Assembly: GCA_022225965.2 (NCBI GenBank)
Contig: JAKJXP020000071.1
Location: 124,001-188,000, forward strand
Length of the DNA: 64,000 bases
Direction of reading: 5' to 3'
Source: Diatrype stigma
Taxonomy: Eukaryota; Ascomycota; Sordariomycetes; Xylariales; Diatrypaceae
Shown here: in pieces, positions 1-10,379 of the stretch
Layout of the letters: every line of letters begins with the position of its first letter
How positions within the stretch are numbered: position 1 is the first letter of the stretch
Position numbers and translations under genes: made by a program
Notes under the pieces: model-generated
What the model was told of the DNA's origin: nothing
The model's database searches: none
The model's input: the letters and a program-made list of their open reading frames with translations, nothing else

Positions 1-1
1 G

Positions 2-568
2 GCGCGGCAGGCGCGCGAGCGCGACGCCCGGAGCCTGCGCGCGCTCGCGCGCACGCTGCGCGACGACGACGAGGCCTTCTACCGCGACGAGCGCCCCGAC
101 CGCGCGGTCCGGAAGCCCACGCTCGAGGAGCTGCTGAGGCTCGGCCCGCCCCTGCACCGCCGCGTGCTCGAGGTGCGCAGGGAGCTCGAGGACGAGCGCA
201 GGCCCGGCGCCGTCAACGAGTGCCCGGCCCCCGTGCCCGTCGAGGACATGATTGCGAGGGTCTCGGAGCGGGATGACGACTTCATTATGGAGAAGTTGGT
301 AGATTGGCCGCAGGGGAGGGGGGGCGAGGAGGCGGAAGGGGCCGGGGAGTGGAAGTGGGAGTGGTATGAGGAGGCAGAACAAGAACAAAAGGGGGGAGAC
401 TCAGAGGGGAAGGGAAAGCAACCGGGGGTTCGTTCGACAGTTGCAATGGGGCAGACGGCCAGTGTAGGAGGGTTTTCCTCCGACTCTCAATATACCGAGC
501 CGGGAACAGAGGGGAGCAGTGGACCGCCGCCCAGCTCTGGTACGACGCAGGATCACGGTCTCAAGTGA
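2..568 (+). CDS. C-terminal part of an unknown protein (cut by window edge)
   Basis: An open frame runs from the window edge to a TGA at 566-568, giving 188 residues of a protein whose start lies outside. The first part is rich in charged residues and Arg/Glu/Leu helices (for example LEELLRLGPPLHRRVLEV). After a strongly acidic, Trp-containing stretch (GEWKWEWYEEAEQEQ) the tail becomes Ser/Gly/Pro-rich and looks disordered. Base composition changes from very GC-rich to mixed at about position 300, matching the ordered-to-disordered change. I do not recognise the family and no catalytic motif is visible. The frame is supported by strong GC bias at third codon positions in the first 300 bases. 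Confidence 0.6.
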   Translation, partial: ARQARERDARSLRALARTLRDDDEAFYRDERPDRAVRKPTLEELLRLGPPLHRRVLEVRRELEDERRPGAVNECPAPVPVEDMIARVSERDDDFIMEKLVDWPQGRGGEEAEGAGEWKWEWYEEAEQEQKGGDSEGKGKQPGVRSTVAMGQTASVGGFSSDSQYTEPGTEGSSGPPPSSGTTQDHGLK

Positions 569-919
569 GAAGATTTGCGAAATCGTCTCCTAGGATACCA
601 ATAGAACAAACAAAATTACCTTACCATCGATTAATCCGACTGATTGGGACCTTTATGTTTTCTTCGTGTGTTCTTCATTCTCGAGATCGTAGGTGTTCCG
701 ACTCCGCGTGGGCAAGCGAACTTTGAAACACACTTGCACCCGGCTACAACTTCCCTTCATCTCCCTTCCATTCCACGAACATCGGATAGTTAACCATTTT
801 CTATAAGTTATTTCGAGCCAAGTGACCCAACGCGTCCACTTCACTTCTTTACCTTTCACCTCACCACCATCTTGTGCAAAACCAACAACAAGCCACTACA
901 GTCAGAACGGAAAAGCGTC

Positions 920-2580
920 ATGGTCCGCGTTCTGGTGTACTACTTCTGGCTCCTAGCCTCGCCGTCGGTCGTTGCTACCTGGGCCGTGTCACCACCACCA
1001 CACGACAGCGGCCATCACCACCGCCGCCGCCACCGGCACGACCTCCTCGCCGCCTGGTCAAACGGCTCCTCCCTCGCCGGTTTCCCCGAGAGGTACGTTG
1101 ACACGTTCCGGAGCGGGGCCATCATCGACATCGCGCAGGAGGCGCAAGTTAGCGGTGATGATGGTGGTGATAATGGCAGCCGCCTGCCGGCCATCCTCTC
1201 GGTCACCGCGACGTGGAATGTCCCCTGGATACGACCCAATCCGGGCGCTGACCTGCAGGATATCAATAACCAAAACGAGAGTAAGGCTGCCCCCCACCCT
1301 TGCAGTTATTCCCGAGTGTTTGAGGCTTAGTCACTCAACGAGGCCTGTGTGTTCAGAAAGGGAATAATAAAACTCCCGTAAAGCTATGACTCCCGTACCT
1401 CTGTCAAAGTACCACGAAGAAAGGCAGATGGATTGCTGACTCTGGGTGTTGTATCTCATAGTGGGACAATGGGTCGGCATCACGGGCGGCGCATGTGACG
1501 ACCCAGCTACCGGCGGTGCGCTGCTGCAGGCGGGTACGGATTCGAGGGTATGTGCCCTGATGATTAGTTAGGTGGCTATAGCGAGAAGAAGTTTATCTAT
1601 CTTTGTTCTCTTTTCTTCGCGTCCGGTCACGTCATATCATGTCACATCATCACGTCACCTTCACCCTCCCTCCTTTTGGTGTTTGGAACGGGTACGAAAG
1701 CGAACGAGCGGGATGGCGTGATCTGATGATAATGGATGACTGACTGACTACTTTACTTCACCAGTTAACGGAGACCGGGGAGACTGTTGCGGGTGCCTGG
1801 GTCGAGTGGTTGCCTTCCGGGGCGATCGGTCTTTCGGCCGAGAACATGACGGGTACGAACCGAAAACGCATCCCTCCCATTACCCCTTTCCAGCGTGTGT
1901 ATCTCTTTTCTATACATACGGAGCTAACAACGAATTTCTGTAAAGTTCGTCCAGGTGACCACATCCGCGTATCGATCCGCGTCGATACTTCTCACGAAGG
2001 CTTTGTGTACGTGACGAGACAGCTGTTGCCCCTCCCCATATCTAAGTTCCACCTATCTACCTTCCTACCTAATAGCAAGATGACCAACTAACATCCCCCC
2101 CTCTCCCCTCTTCCCCCTCTCCCTCCACACAGAGAAATCGAGAACCTCTCCACAGCCCAAACCTGGGCCGACACAATCACCGACCCCTTCTACCACCCCT
2201 CTCCCTCCTCCTCCACCACCACCCCATCCGCAGGAGGAGTCCCCCTCTGCCTCGGCAACGGCACGGCCTGGTTCCTAGACGAGTGGGTGCTGGGCCAGCC
2301 GGGCGCGAAGCCCGACAGCGAGCGCGCGGCGCTGCCCCTCTTCGACAACGTGACGTTCTCCGGGGTCGAGGCGCGCGGTCGCGGCAACGGCAGCGATGGG
2401 GATGGGGCAAGCCGCCGCTTCGACCTCGGCGGCCCCGAGGCCGACTTCTGGAACTTGACGCAGGCTCGCACCGGGAGAGCCGTCGCGGTCGCGGAGATGC
2501 GCGCGCCAGACAGCTTCGTGGTGTACTCGCCGGGGGGGAAGGGGTGGGTTCCGCCGCCGGCGCTGCTGCCTTTGAGGTAG
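920..2580 (+). CDS. Secreted glutamic peptidase (peptidase G1, eqolisin family)
   Basis: Five exons (920-1280, 1462-1547, 1765-1852, 1946-2006, 2133-2580) join in frame to 347 residues. The N-terminus (MVRVLVYYFWLLASPSVVA) is a signal peptide. Eqolisin blocks follow in order: a TATWNVPW strand, WVGITGG, then LLQAGTDS with the Gln expected at the catalytic Gln position. Next come AGAWVEWLP, the VRPGDHIRVSI strand, ENLSTAQTW, the AWFLDEW block where the catalytic Glu normally sits, and a final FDNVTFSG strand. Family members are acid peptidases with a beta-sandwich fold. In the last block the usual Trp-x-x-Glu spacing reads Trp-x-x-Asp-Glu, so the catalytic acid is Asp or is displaced by one residue. 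All introns begin with GT and end with AG, and the phases agree. The family call is fairly secure; activity is not. Confidence 0.8.
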
Positions 2581-3131
2581 AGCGGGGAAGGGAAGGGGCG
2601 AGCACGTCGAGACGGTTGGCTGAGTAGGCCGGCAAGCTATATGCAATGTTAAGGGGGGCGAAGTTGCATTGTCTTCATTTCTTCAGTTATTTAGTAAAGT
2701 GTGGTTCTAGAGATGGCTGCCCTGAGATCAAAATGGTGGTGGTGAATTCAGTTGCAACATAGTTACGAGTTCGTTCTTCACCCTCTTTACACCAATGGGG
2801 TTTACCCGTTGGTCAGGTGCGGACTACCAAGCTAGGTCTTGAAAGAAGTTTCCATTTTGAGTCTCGCATGACGAATAATCGATTCAGCTGTTTTTGCTAT
2901 ACAATGTTTTTTGGTGAACTCTAGCAGTATTGGGTATCTATAATAACCATATTTGGTGGCCCAAGGCCGCCTGTGTCATCGCTAGCAATCGTGACAGCGC
3001 CCGCTCCCCAGGCAAAAAGAGACACCCGCTTGTAGCTTCTTCAGTCTAAGCAAATCTTATCTATGTATGTGCCCTGTAGGGTCTATGTTATGTGATCCTG
3101 TATCACCTTCCGCTGCGTCGTCTAGGTCTAG
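2581..3131. other. Intergenic, no gene seen
   Basis: This is the interval between the convergent peptidase and F-box genes. It holds their 3' untranslated regions, is of mixed composition, and shows no reading frame or repeat worth naming. Confidence 0.6.
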
Positions 3132-4430
3132 CTAGGTTTTGGTTTCCTGTGATTCTTTTCCTTTCGATGCTTCCTCGTTCCCGTCTTCTTCGTCGAAGTG
3201 CCCGATGACGTCGAGCTGCAGCTTGGTCGCCTTGCAAGCCTCGACCAGCTCCTTGGGGATGCCCCGATCGTCGGGCGGGACGACGATCATCGTCTTCAGC
3301 TTGGCGGCGACGATCTCCCTGTTCTGCACCGTGTACAGCAGCAGGTCCGAGACCTCGTCGTCGGTGCCGAGCTCGTTGAAGAACTCGAGCGTCTCCAGCT
3401 CGGGCGGCAGGCCGACCGAGTGCAGGCGCGGCTTCCGCCGCGACGTCTTCCCGAAGAGCTGGTAGTCCCAGTTGAGGCGCAGGGTGCGGAGCGCGGCGAA
3501 GTCGCGCATGCGCAGGGCCTTGTAGCCGGCCAGGAACGGGCAGTCGATGGTGACGGACTCGAGCGAGTGGCGCGCCGACCGCAGCGCGAACACGTAGTCG
3601 CCGATGTCGTCGGAGCTCTCGTCGAGCTCGGGCTCCGGGTCGGGCAGCTGCGTCATGACGAACTCGCGGAGCGCCGCGGGGAACTCGAGGATGTCGGAGA
3701 GCGCGTCGTCGTTGATGTCGCACTCGACGAGGTGCAGCTTCTTCAAGGCCGTCTGGTGGGGGCGCTCGATGAAGTCGAAGCCGCGGTGGTCCAGCTTGGC
3801 GCGCCGGATCGTCAGCGTCTCGAGCGTCGGGTGCGCGAAGATGTGGATGTTCTCCTGCAGGTCCCAGTACTGGTTGTCGGGGCACTGGTAGAACAGGGTG
3901 CAGGTCTTTAGGTTGGCAAGGTCGAAGGGCCCGTTGAACATGGTGCCGATGCCGTGCAGCAGCGTGTCGGGCACGCTGACGTCCAGCATCTCCAGGTTCG
4001 ACATGGTCGAGATGGTGCGCGACAGGCCGTCGAAGCGCGACGGGTGGTGGTGCGAGCTAGGCATGGGCACGTCTAGGCTCAGGTGTGACAGCTCCGAGTC
4101 CGGGTAGTCTAGCCGGGCGCCGATGATAAGGGAGCCACGGCGGGGACGCCGGCTCAGCGACTGGCTGAAGGTGAGGTGGTGCTCGGGCGTGTTGAACTGG
4201 ATCGTCTTGTACAGGATGGAGTCGGCGAGCACATGGTAGCGCCGGTTCAGCCGCGATATGTGGCAGAGGTCGCCTTTCGATAACCTGCCCACGGCCTCGA
4301 AGATCTGCAGGAGCAGCTCGTCCGGCAGAGGCGCGAACCGGTCGCCGCGGGCTTGGGCTTGGGCTTGGGCTTGGGCACGGGCTTTCGCTCGCACATCGTC
4401 TTTGACGTCTTTATCCGAGTCGCGCGACAT
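3132..4430 (-). CDS. F-box protein
   Basis: A single-exon frame of 432 residues. After a low-complexity Ala/Gln run (residues about 16-27, encoded by a hexamer repeat near 4350-4376) comes an F-box at about residues 32-75: FAPLPDELLLQIFEAV, then LCHISRLNRRYHVLADSILYKTI. F-box proteins bind Skp1 and bring substrates to SCF ubiquitin ligases. The rest has irregular Leu-rich segments (LETLTIRRAKL, LKKLHLVECDI, LRTLRLNWDY, LETLEFFNELG). These look like divergent leucine-rich repeats that would bind the substrate, which I cannot name. The C-terminus is charged and Lys/Glu-rich. ATG at 4430 is the first Met of the frame. Confidence 0.85.
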   Translation of the reverse strand: MSRDSDKDVKDDVRAKARAQAQAQAQARGDRFAPLPDELLLQIFEAVGRLSKGDLCHISRLNRRYHVLADSILYKTIQFNTPEHHLTFSQSLSRRPRRGSLIIGARLDYPDSELSHLSLDVPMPSSHHHPSRFDGLSRTISTMSNLEMLDVSVPDTLLHGIGTMFNGPFDLANLKTCTLFYQCPDNQYWDLQENIHIFAHPTLETLTIRRAKLDHRGFDFIERPHQTALKKLHLVECDINDDALSDILEFPAALREFVMTQLPDPEPELDESSDDIGDYVFALRSARHSLESVTIDCPFLAGYKALRMRDFAALRTLRLNWDYQLFGKTSRRKPRLHSVGLPPELETLEFFNELGTDDEVSDLLLYTVQNREIVAAKLKTMIVVPPDDRGIPKELVEACKATKLQLDVIGHFDEEDGNEEASKGKESQETKT

Positions 4431-4870
4431 GTCGAACCCCCGAGTCGGAGGACTACCGATTTTGGCTGTAGGCTGTTCCAGTCTGTAGGTGATAACTAGA
4501 ACCGTAGTCGCTATGTATATGTAGAAAGGTTGCAGCAGCAGATGGATTCGGGGTACGGCCGTTGCTAATCTTTAATAAGAGCGCATCTTTAAATCTTTAG
4601 TGCTGCTACTTATACTTGCTTAGCTGCTCAGGTAGGCATTTGCTGCAGATCTAATTGGTGCAGGTGACTCGGATGACTGGGCGCTGGTGGGCTGCCGGTC
4701 CCGCCCTGAGGGGTGCTGGGGCTGCTGGGGTAAATGTATGGGCCCATGGGGTGACAGTCCCACCTTTTCCGCTTGCGATCAGGCCAGGCGGGAGGATCCA
4801 TTTATCTTGCATTGTACCTGCTTTGTACCTACCGGTAGGTATATTCATATATCGTGAGATCTCTATATCA

Positions 4871-4907
4871 TAGGTACCTAACATAGGTACCTATCATAGG
4901 TACCTAA
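4871..4907. repeat. Three copies of the palindrome TAGGTACCTA
   Basis: The 10-bp palindrome TAGGTACCTA occurs at 4871-4880, 4884-4893 and 4898-4907, spaced 13 and 14 bp apart. It lies about 440 bp upstream of the F-box gene start. It could be a binding-site cluster or simple expansion. Confidence 0.75.
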
Positions 4908-5418
4908 CTTTCTACCCAAGTAGACAAGATGTCTATAAACATCATGCCTACACATAGGTACGAAGCAAGTTCTTACGCATTCATCTTGGGCTTTTGATAG
5001 TGGAAACGCTTACTTACGATCCATAGCTTGTACTTGTGTATGGTCCACGGGAGAACGAAGTGGTGAATGCACTTGTGCTTGCATGTCTTGCAGAATCTTG
5101 GATATTTGGATTTCCAATTCCCAGTATAGGTAACTACTAAGTTGCCCAGTCATCACTTTCAGAACGTAGAGTACCTACCTACCACCTAGTAGTCGTTGTA
5201 AATCAGCATTCTGCCATTCACCTGGCACGTTGCTATGACAGGTGCTGGAGCAATCTATAGTCATACCAATCCTACTAATCACACCTGCAATGTGAGAAGT
5301 TTGCCCTGGGGCACCCATACGTAGGTACATACAGGCTGTCCTAAGCATATGTCCTAAGCACACAGGCGGTTGTCCTAAGGCGGCCATATAATGAGCAATA
5401 AGTCCTCAAATTATTACC

Positions 5419-5502
5419 GTGGGAATCCGGGCTCGTTTGGGCGGATGGCAGAGTGGTGCGTGGTACCACTCTGCCTGACGCAGCTGACAGTTCGATTCCC
5501 AC
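5419..5502 (+). other. Nested perfect inverted repeats with A-box and B-box-like motifs
   Basis: An outer stem GTGGGAATC (5419-5427) pairs with GATTCCCAC (5494-5502). Inside it GGCAGAGTGG (5447-5456) pairs perfectly with CCACTCTGCC (5466-5475) around a 9-nt loop. The segment 5446-5456 (TGGCAGAGTGG) fits a tRNA A box and AGTTCGATTCC (5489-5499) resembles a B box, but no tRNA cloverleaf closes. It may be a tRNA-derived element or a structured RNA. Confidence 0.45.
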
Positions 5503-6604
5503 AAGGGGAGCAACAAAAAACCAAAAGAAAAAGAAACCTACCAATAAAACCTCCCTTAAACAGTCTCCCAGGCAGGTTTTCCTGGGTACTGCCTTGACAA
5601 GATTGGTACAACCTTCAAACCCGAGGTATTGCATCTTGTCAAGAGGTACAACCTAGTTTTTTGCCGTTCCCATCGATTTTTTTATTCATACATTAGTTTT
5701 GGTATCTTAAAGGAGACGCCCTCAAAGCAGTTATGGAATGGCAACCCAAGGAATCCAAGGGGCTCATTGCAGTGATTGGGGTTATTCAATACCTTGACAC
5801 AGATAAAAGTTTCAAACATATTCTAGCGAGCTTCCAGGGGAAACGTTCGTAAAAGGAGAAAGACATGCTCAGCTTTAATCCCAGGCACCCAAACATCCTG
5901 TCACTCCGTAGCTGTCTTGAAATATGTAATAGGGGGGCTATGAGGATCCACTTGGATTACATATATGCACTAGTATAGACTTCTATGGCTATATAAGAGC
6001 CCGTCTCTTTCCTTACAGCTTCCATAACTCGATACCTTTTCTGGTTCATCCTTCCCCCACCCAGCAGCTGTTATATCACTCTAGGAGACAAAGCTTATGA
6101 CACAGAGGGCGGGCCCGGGTATTAAGCTCGAAGGCCTCGAAAACTGACCGACTCAGGATTATACCACTCGTCAATATGGCCATGTATGAGATACGTATGT
6201 TCGATCAGAGCGTTCGAGTGGGAGAAGACCCCGAACTCGATTACCTTTTTGATTAAGAGAAATGACTTTGAAGAGAGGGAGCATGTGTACTGAGATGACG
6301 CTCAGAGATGCCTTAGAAACGGGTAAAGCTTCGAAAGTCCCACCAAGAAGAGGGCGGGCAAACTCCCAAAAGGTAGATCTAAGGGAAATCTTGCCTCCTC
6401 GCCGCGGATCCACATACAGGAGGTTCCGCGAAAGGCAAAGAGAGCAGTAGCAACAACTGCACTGAATCAACAAGACCTATACCCCGACGGCGATGGGATA
6501 GTAGGCCTTGGCAGAGACCTCTGCATGAAGAGATATGCATAAGTACTGTGAACATCATTGGCGTTTCTCATTGGAAAAAGCAGCTAGACGGGATATGAAG
6601 TGGC

Positions 6605-7214
6605 CTAGCTGATTTTCTCGCCCATAATGCCATCTCGATTCGCCCTCCAGATGCCGTCTTCGCCCTCGAACTCCTCTTTCTTCCAGACTTCGACCCGAGC
6701 CTTGCATTCCTCCAGGGCCTCTTCGCCGGCTCTCCAGGCCGCTTGCCTGTGAGGAGATGACACGGCGATCAGGATGCTCTCTTCTCCGATAGGAACGATA
6801 CCCAGTCTGTGCACCATAGCTATCGACTGGAGAGTGTGCTTCTGCCGGATCGCTTTGCAAATCGACTGCATAGTCCGCAGAGCGAGCTGGGCGTATGCCG
6901 AATACTGTAGTTCCTTCACTGGCTTCCCGGCAAAGTTATCTCGAGTGGTGCCTATGAGGTGTCAGTGATATGTGCTGTGCGCGCTCGTGTACATATATAT
7001 GCCTCAGCGACTCAGCGACCAAGAATGACCAAAAAGTGACCAAGAGTAACCAAAATTCCAATGCATGAGATAGGAGGTGCTCACCGGCGAATAAGACTAT
7101 TGCGCCGGCCTGGGGACTACGGACACGATCCATGATGGATTGGGCATTGAGGTGGTCGTGGGTCAAGGCGACGTAAGTCCCATCCTCCTGTAGTTCATTG
7201 GTCTCGGATGCCAT
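6605..7214 (-). CDS. cnxH: Molybdopterin synthase large subunit (MoaE/MOCS2B)
   Basis: Two exons (7214-7085 and 6951-6605) give 158 residues, the usual MoaE length. The protein adds sulfur to precursor Z (cPMP) together with the MoaD-like small subunit to make molybdopterin, needed for nitrate reductase and related enzymes. Visible signatures are GAIVLFAGTTRDNFAGKPV at the splice junction, LQYSAYAQLAL, ILIAVSSPHRQAAW, and VEVWKKEEF, which carries the family's active-site lysine region. The intron (GTGAGC...TAG) splits the FAG|TTRDN segment exactly where the family motif continues. The start at 7214 is the only ATG that precedes the conserved region; an upstream GTG is ignored. It is divergent from the RNA-binding protein gene. 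The symbol follows the Aspergillus name. Confidence 0.9.
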
Positions 7215-7756
7215 ATCTGTAGCTTGAAGTCCGGCAACACAAGGCACCTGCAGTCAAGAGAACCTGAAGGTAGGTAGAGAGAGGCCTTCCCCCTGAGTGC
7301 GCTGGTTACTAGAGGTACTACTGGCTAAAAAGTTAGGTTGTTGTAACGGAGTGTAGGCACTTTCATTGGCTGGTTGTGCTGTGACTCTAGCTGATCAGGG
7401 AGGTGCGTCATCCTGCTGTAGGTGCTGCAAGTGCTGTAGCTACTGTATGTAGGTATTGTTCCTAGCTATTAGGTAGGCAGTCTAGTACCATTAGGGAATA
7501 GGGAATCTCGCATTCGCCCTCTTCGTCCCACTTACGAAATCAATATCAATCAACTTCATTCACTGCCTCACCTTCCATCCAACATTGAAGTCTTTCCCAC
7601 TGCGGCCTCGTTTACACCTACCAGCAGCTTAGGAGCGACAACCCATACGACAGTCCACACGCCCATTCCGACCGAATTACGCAGTCCTTTCCACTTTCCC
7701 TTCAACTATTGCCGATCTTTCCATGGACAGCGGCTATTCCCTAGGGCAGCGACAAG
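7215..7756. promoter_or_regulatory. Divergent promoter region between cnxH-type gene and RNA-binding gene
   Basis: A 540-bp intergenic interval separates two divergently transcribed genes and must hold both promoters. It contains several CTGTAGGTGCTG-like short repeats near 7412-7450 and pyrimidine-rich leaders before 7723. No TATA box is obvious. Confidence 0.5.
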
Positions 7757-7764
7757 ATGTATGA
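7723..7764 (+). promoter_or_regulatory. Upstream ORF overlapping the start codon of the next gene
   Basis: ATG at 7723 opens a 13-codon frame that ends at TGA 7762-7764. It overlaps the main ATG at 7757 in a different frame. It is likely to lower translation of the downstream protein if the mRNA starts upstream of it. Confidence 0.4.
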
Positions 7765-10379
7765 CGACTATGATCATCGGCCTCGCGACGAGCGCGATCA
7801 CTACCGACACAGGTCCCCTTCTTCGAAGGACCAGCAATATCGATCGCGGCATGGTAAAACTGATTAGCCTGGAGGAGCATTTTTGTCAAGATGAAGTTTT
7901 GAGCGTGCGCTGACTTTCCCGCGAGGAAAGACTCTTCTAGGTCGCCTAGGAGGACACCACCAAGGGGACCGCGCGCCGGAGGAGAGGATCCATATCACCC
8001 TCGTCTTTCTCCAGACAGACCAGCAAGACAACAGTCGCCCTACCGACGTGACAACTCCCCTGGCTATCGACAGGGGTACTCTGCTGCCCGCCCAATAGCC
8101 GCAGGCGGAGAGCGATACGCCCGTGACCGTGGTGATCGTGACCGTGGTGACCGTGACCGTGACCGCGATCGCGACCGTGATCGCGATCATTATTATCAGA
8201 CCGAGGGGGCTCGTGATGATCCGCATTATCGCCAAAGAGAATCACCCGGCCGTGGCCGAGACCGTTATTACCGAGATTACGATGACCCCAGAAACCGCTA
8301 CAACCGCAGTCCGCGCCATGGCTATTCCGGAGCTGCGTCGCCTTACGACTCGGCCGATGACGAATACACCCGAGATCGACGTCCTCGTTCGGGGCCAGGA
8401 AGGCCCTATCACACCATAAAACTAGATGATATACCCGAGAAGATGGGCACGCAAGAGGTGAGTGAGGAGCGAGGTCGACATTCCCTTGTGACTATCTTGC
8501 CACTCACACTTCATAGATCGACCAAGCTTTACGGGAAAAGGGAGCAACCGGCCTAGTTGAGGTTCGCGTCAAGTCAGATGACAGGACTGGTGAGTAGCAG
8601 CTGTATATGCGCCGCTAAGAGGACCAGGAACTAAGTACATTAAAGGATCTCGTCGGTGTTATGCCTTTGCTGAATTCCAGACGGATGACGATGCCACTGA
8701 GTTCGTGGAGAAGCACTACCCTGCATTCGACATCATCACCCCCAATGGATCCTATGCCCAAATCCATATCGAGTTCAGTCGGGAGCGCCGGACCGTTGCG
8801 AATCCGGATGATTGGATCTGCGCCATGTGCCATTTCCAGAATTTCTCTCGCCGAGCGACGTGCAAGCAATGCAAAGCACCGAAATCCAGTAAGTGTAGCC
8901 AGGCACCCACACATTATCGTCCCGGTGCTAATAAATCTAGCTATAACGGAGACCACGACGGAGATGAGGCTCGACGGCAAGAGCGACGAGTGTCCTCAGC
9001 AAGCGCCGTCTCCATTCATCGTTATTCGCGATTTGCCTTCGTCAGCAAACGAGAATACGCTGTCTAATGGTATCAAGTCACTCTATGTTGCTAAGAGTGA
9101 AGAACCGAAGCAAATACCTGGAGCTCCTCCAAAACTCAAGAGTACCGCTCCCGTCGGCAATACTAGTGGACTAGGTGCGAAGCCTGGCTCCTTGGTTCGT
9201 GTCTTCTTAATACGGGACCGGTCCTCGGAAATCAGTTGCAACTACGGATTTGCAGAGTTCTCAACGCTCGAGGATGCCCGTGCGGCTATGGCCAAATATA
9301 ACGCAACGCCACAATTTACCATCAGCTCGCGGCCTGCGACAATCGCCTATATCCATTCTGGAGTATTCATCCCCCATATGTATCCCGTCCAGGAACACGA
9401 CAGCAAATATTCTTTCTCGGCAACCCATAATCCTTCAATGAGACTTGTTTACTGGAACCCTTCGGTCTATGCTAGTGAATTGACGGTGTTCAACGAATCA
9501 CTTTACGAAGACAAGCCTCAAGGATCCGCTGTATCTCAGAAAGATGCAGAGCAGTCTGGAAAGGAGTCCAAAAAGAGGAAGGCGGAGAAGGAACTTGCTG
9601 CACCGAGTGGCAAGAAGGCTATTGCAATGGCTCCCCACCTGCAGAGATGGGCGAAACAACATGCTGAGCTCCATGGTTCGAAAGAGGGGGGCAAATTTGA
9701 AGATGCCTCGAAAGATAAAATTCCTGCCACGGGTTCCAATGCGCTTGGCGCAATGCAAGCTAGCAAGGCAGCCCCTCCAAAACCCTTACCTGCGCTATCT
9801 GTATCCTACGCCGACCTAGACCAGATGTGCTGTCTGCTCTGCCGGCGTAAGTTTCGTAACGAGCCGTCTCTGCGCAGACACGAGCAGATGAGCGACATGC
9901 ACAAAGCAAACCTGGATAACGAGGGTTTGATCGCCAAGGCGACCAGCGACCTGAAGGCTCTAGGGAAAGAGCCCGTATCCAACTACCGGGACCGCGCCAA
10001 GGAGCGACGCATGGTGCACAATCAGCCCACGAAGCCGAAAGGCCAACCCGCGAAAAAGAACAACGCGCCGCCACCTGCTAAAGACAAGGACAAAGACGCA
10101 ACAGCGGCAGCGCCTGCCACCAAGCCGGTTATATCGAAGGGGGCCGGGCTGCTGGCCAAGATGGGTTGGAACACCGGCGAGGGCCTCGGCGCCGAGGGCG
10201 GTGGCCGCACCAACCTTATCGAGACCATGGCCTACAACCCCGGCGTTGGTCTCGGTGCTGAGGGCGGCAAGCTCGGAGACGCTGCCGAGGAGGCGGCTCG
10301 CGCTACCAAGAACGACTACTCGGACTTTGTGACGAAGGCTAAGGATAAAGCGAGAGAACGGTATGAGCGGATGGGTTGA
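7757..10379 (+). CDS. RBM5/RBM10-like RNA-binding protein with RRMs, RanBP2 zinc finger, C2H2 and G-patch
   Basis: Five exons (7757-7853, 7931-8457, 8517-8589, 8646-8888, 8941-10379) join in frame to 792 residues. An RS/RD-rich N-terminus (SSRSPRR, then repeated Asp-Arg pairs) precedes a first RRM (around LVEVRVKS...SRRCYAFAEF). A RanBP2-type zinc finger follows (DWICAMCHFQNFSRRATCKQC), then a second RRM (FIVIRDLPSSANENTL...YGFAEFSTLEDARAAM). After a VYWNPSVYASEL stretch resembling the OCRE region come a C2H2 finger (CCLLCRRKFRNEPSLRRHEQ) and a G-patch (GAGLLAKMGWNTGEGLG). The order matches RBM5/RBM10 splicing regulators, which act with the U2 snRNP-stage spliceosome in the nucleus; the G-patch probably engages a DEAH helicase. 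Exon 2 starts at 7931 because only that AG restores the SSRSPRR frame. Confidence 0.88.

Larger units (their letters stand above)
4431..6604. other. Intergenic with short repeats and a structured element
   Basis: No protein-coding gene is supported in these 2.2 kb. Apart from the palindrome cluster and the hairpin element listed separately, 5595-5655 has a repeated GGTACAACC and an inverted TTGACAAGA/TCTTGTCAA pair. The short open frames lack codon bias or motifs. Confidence 0.5.
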
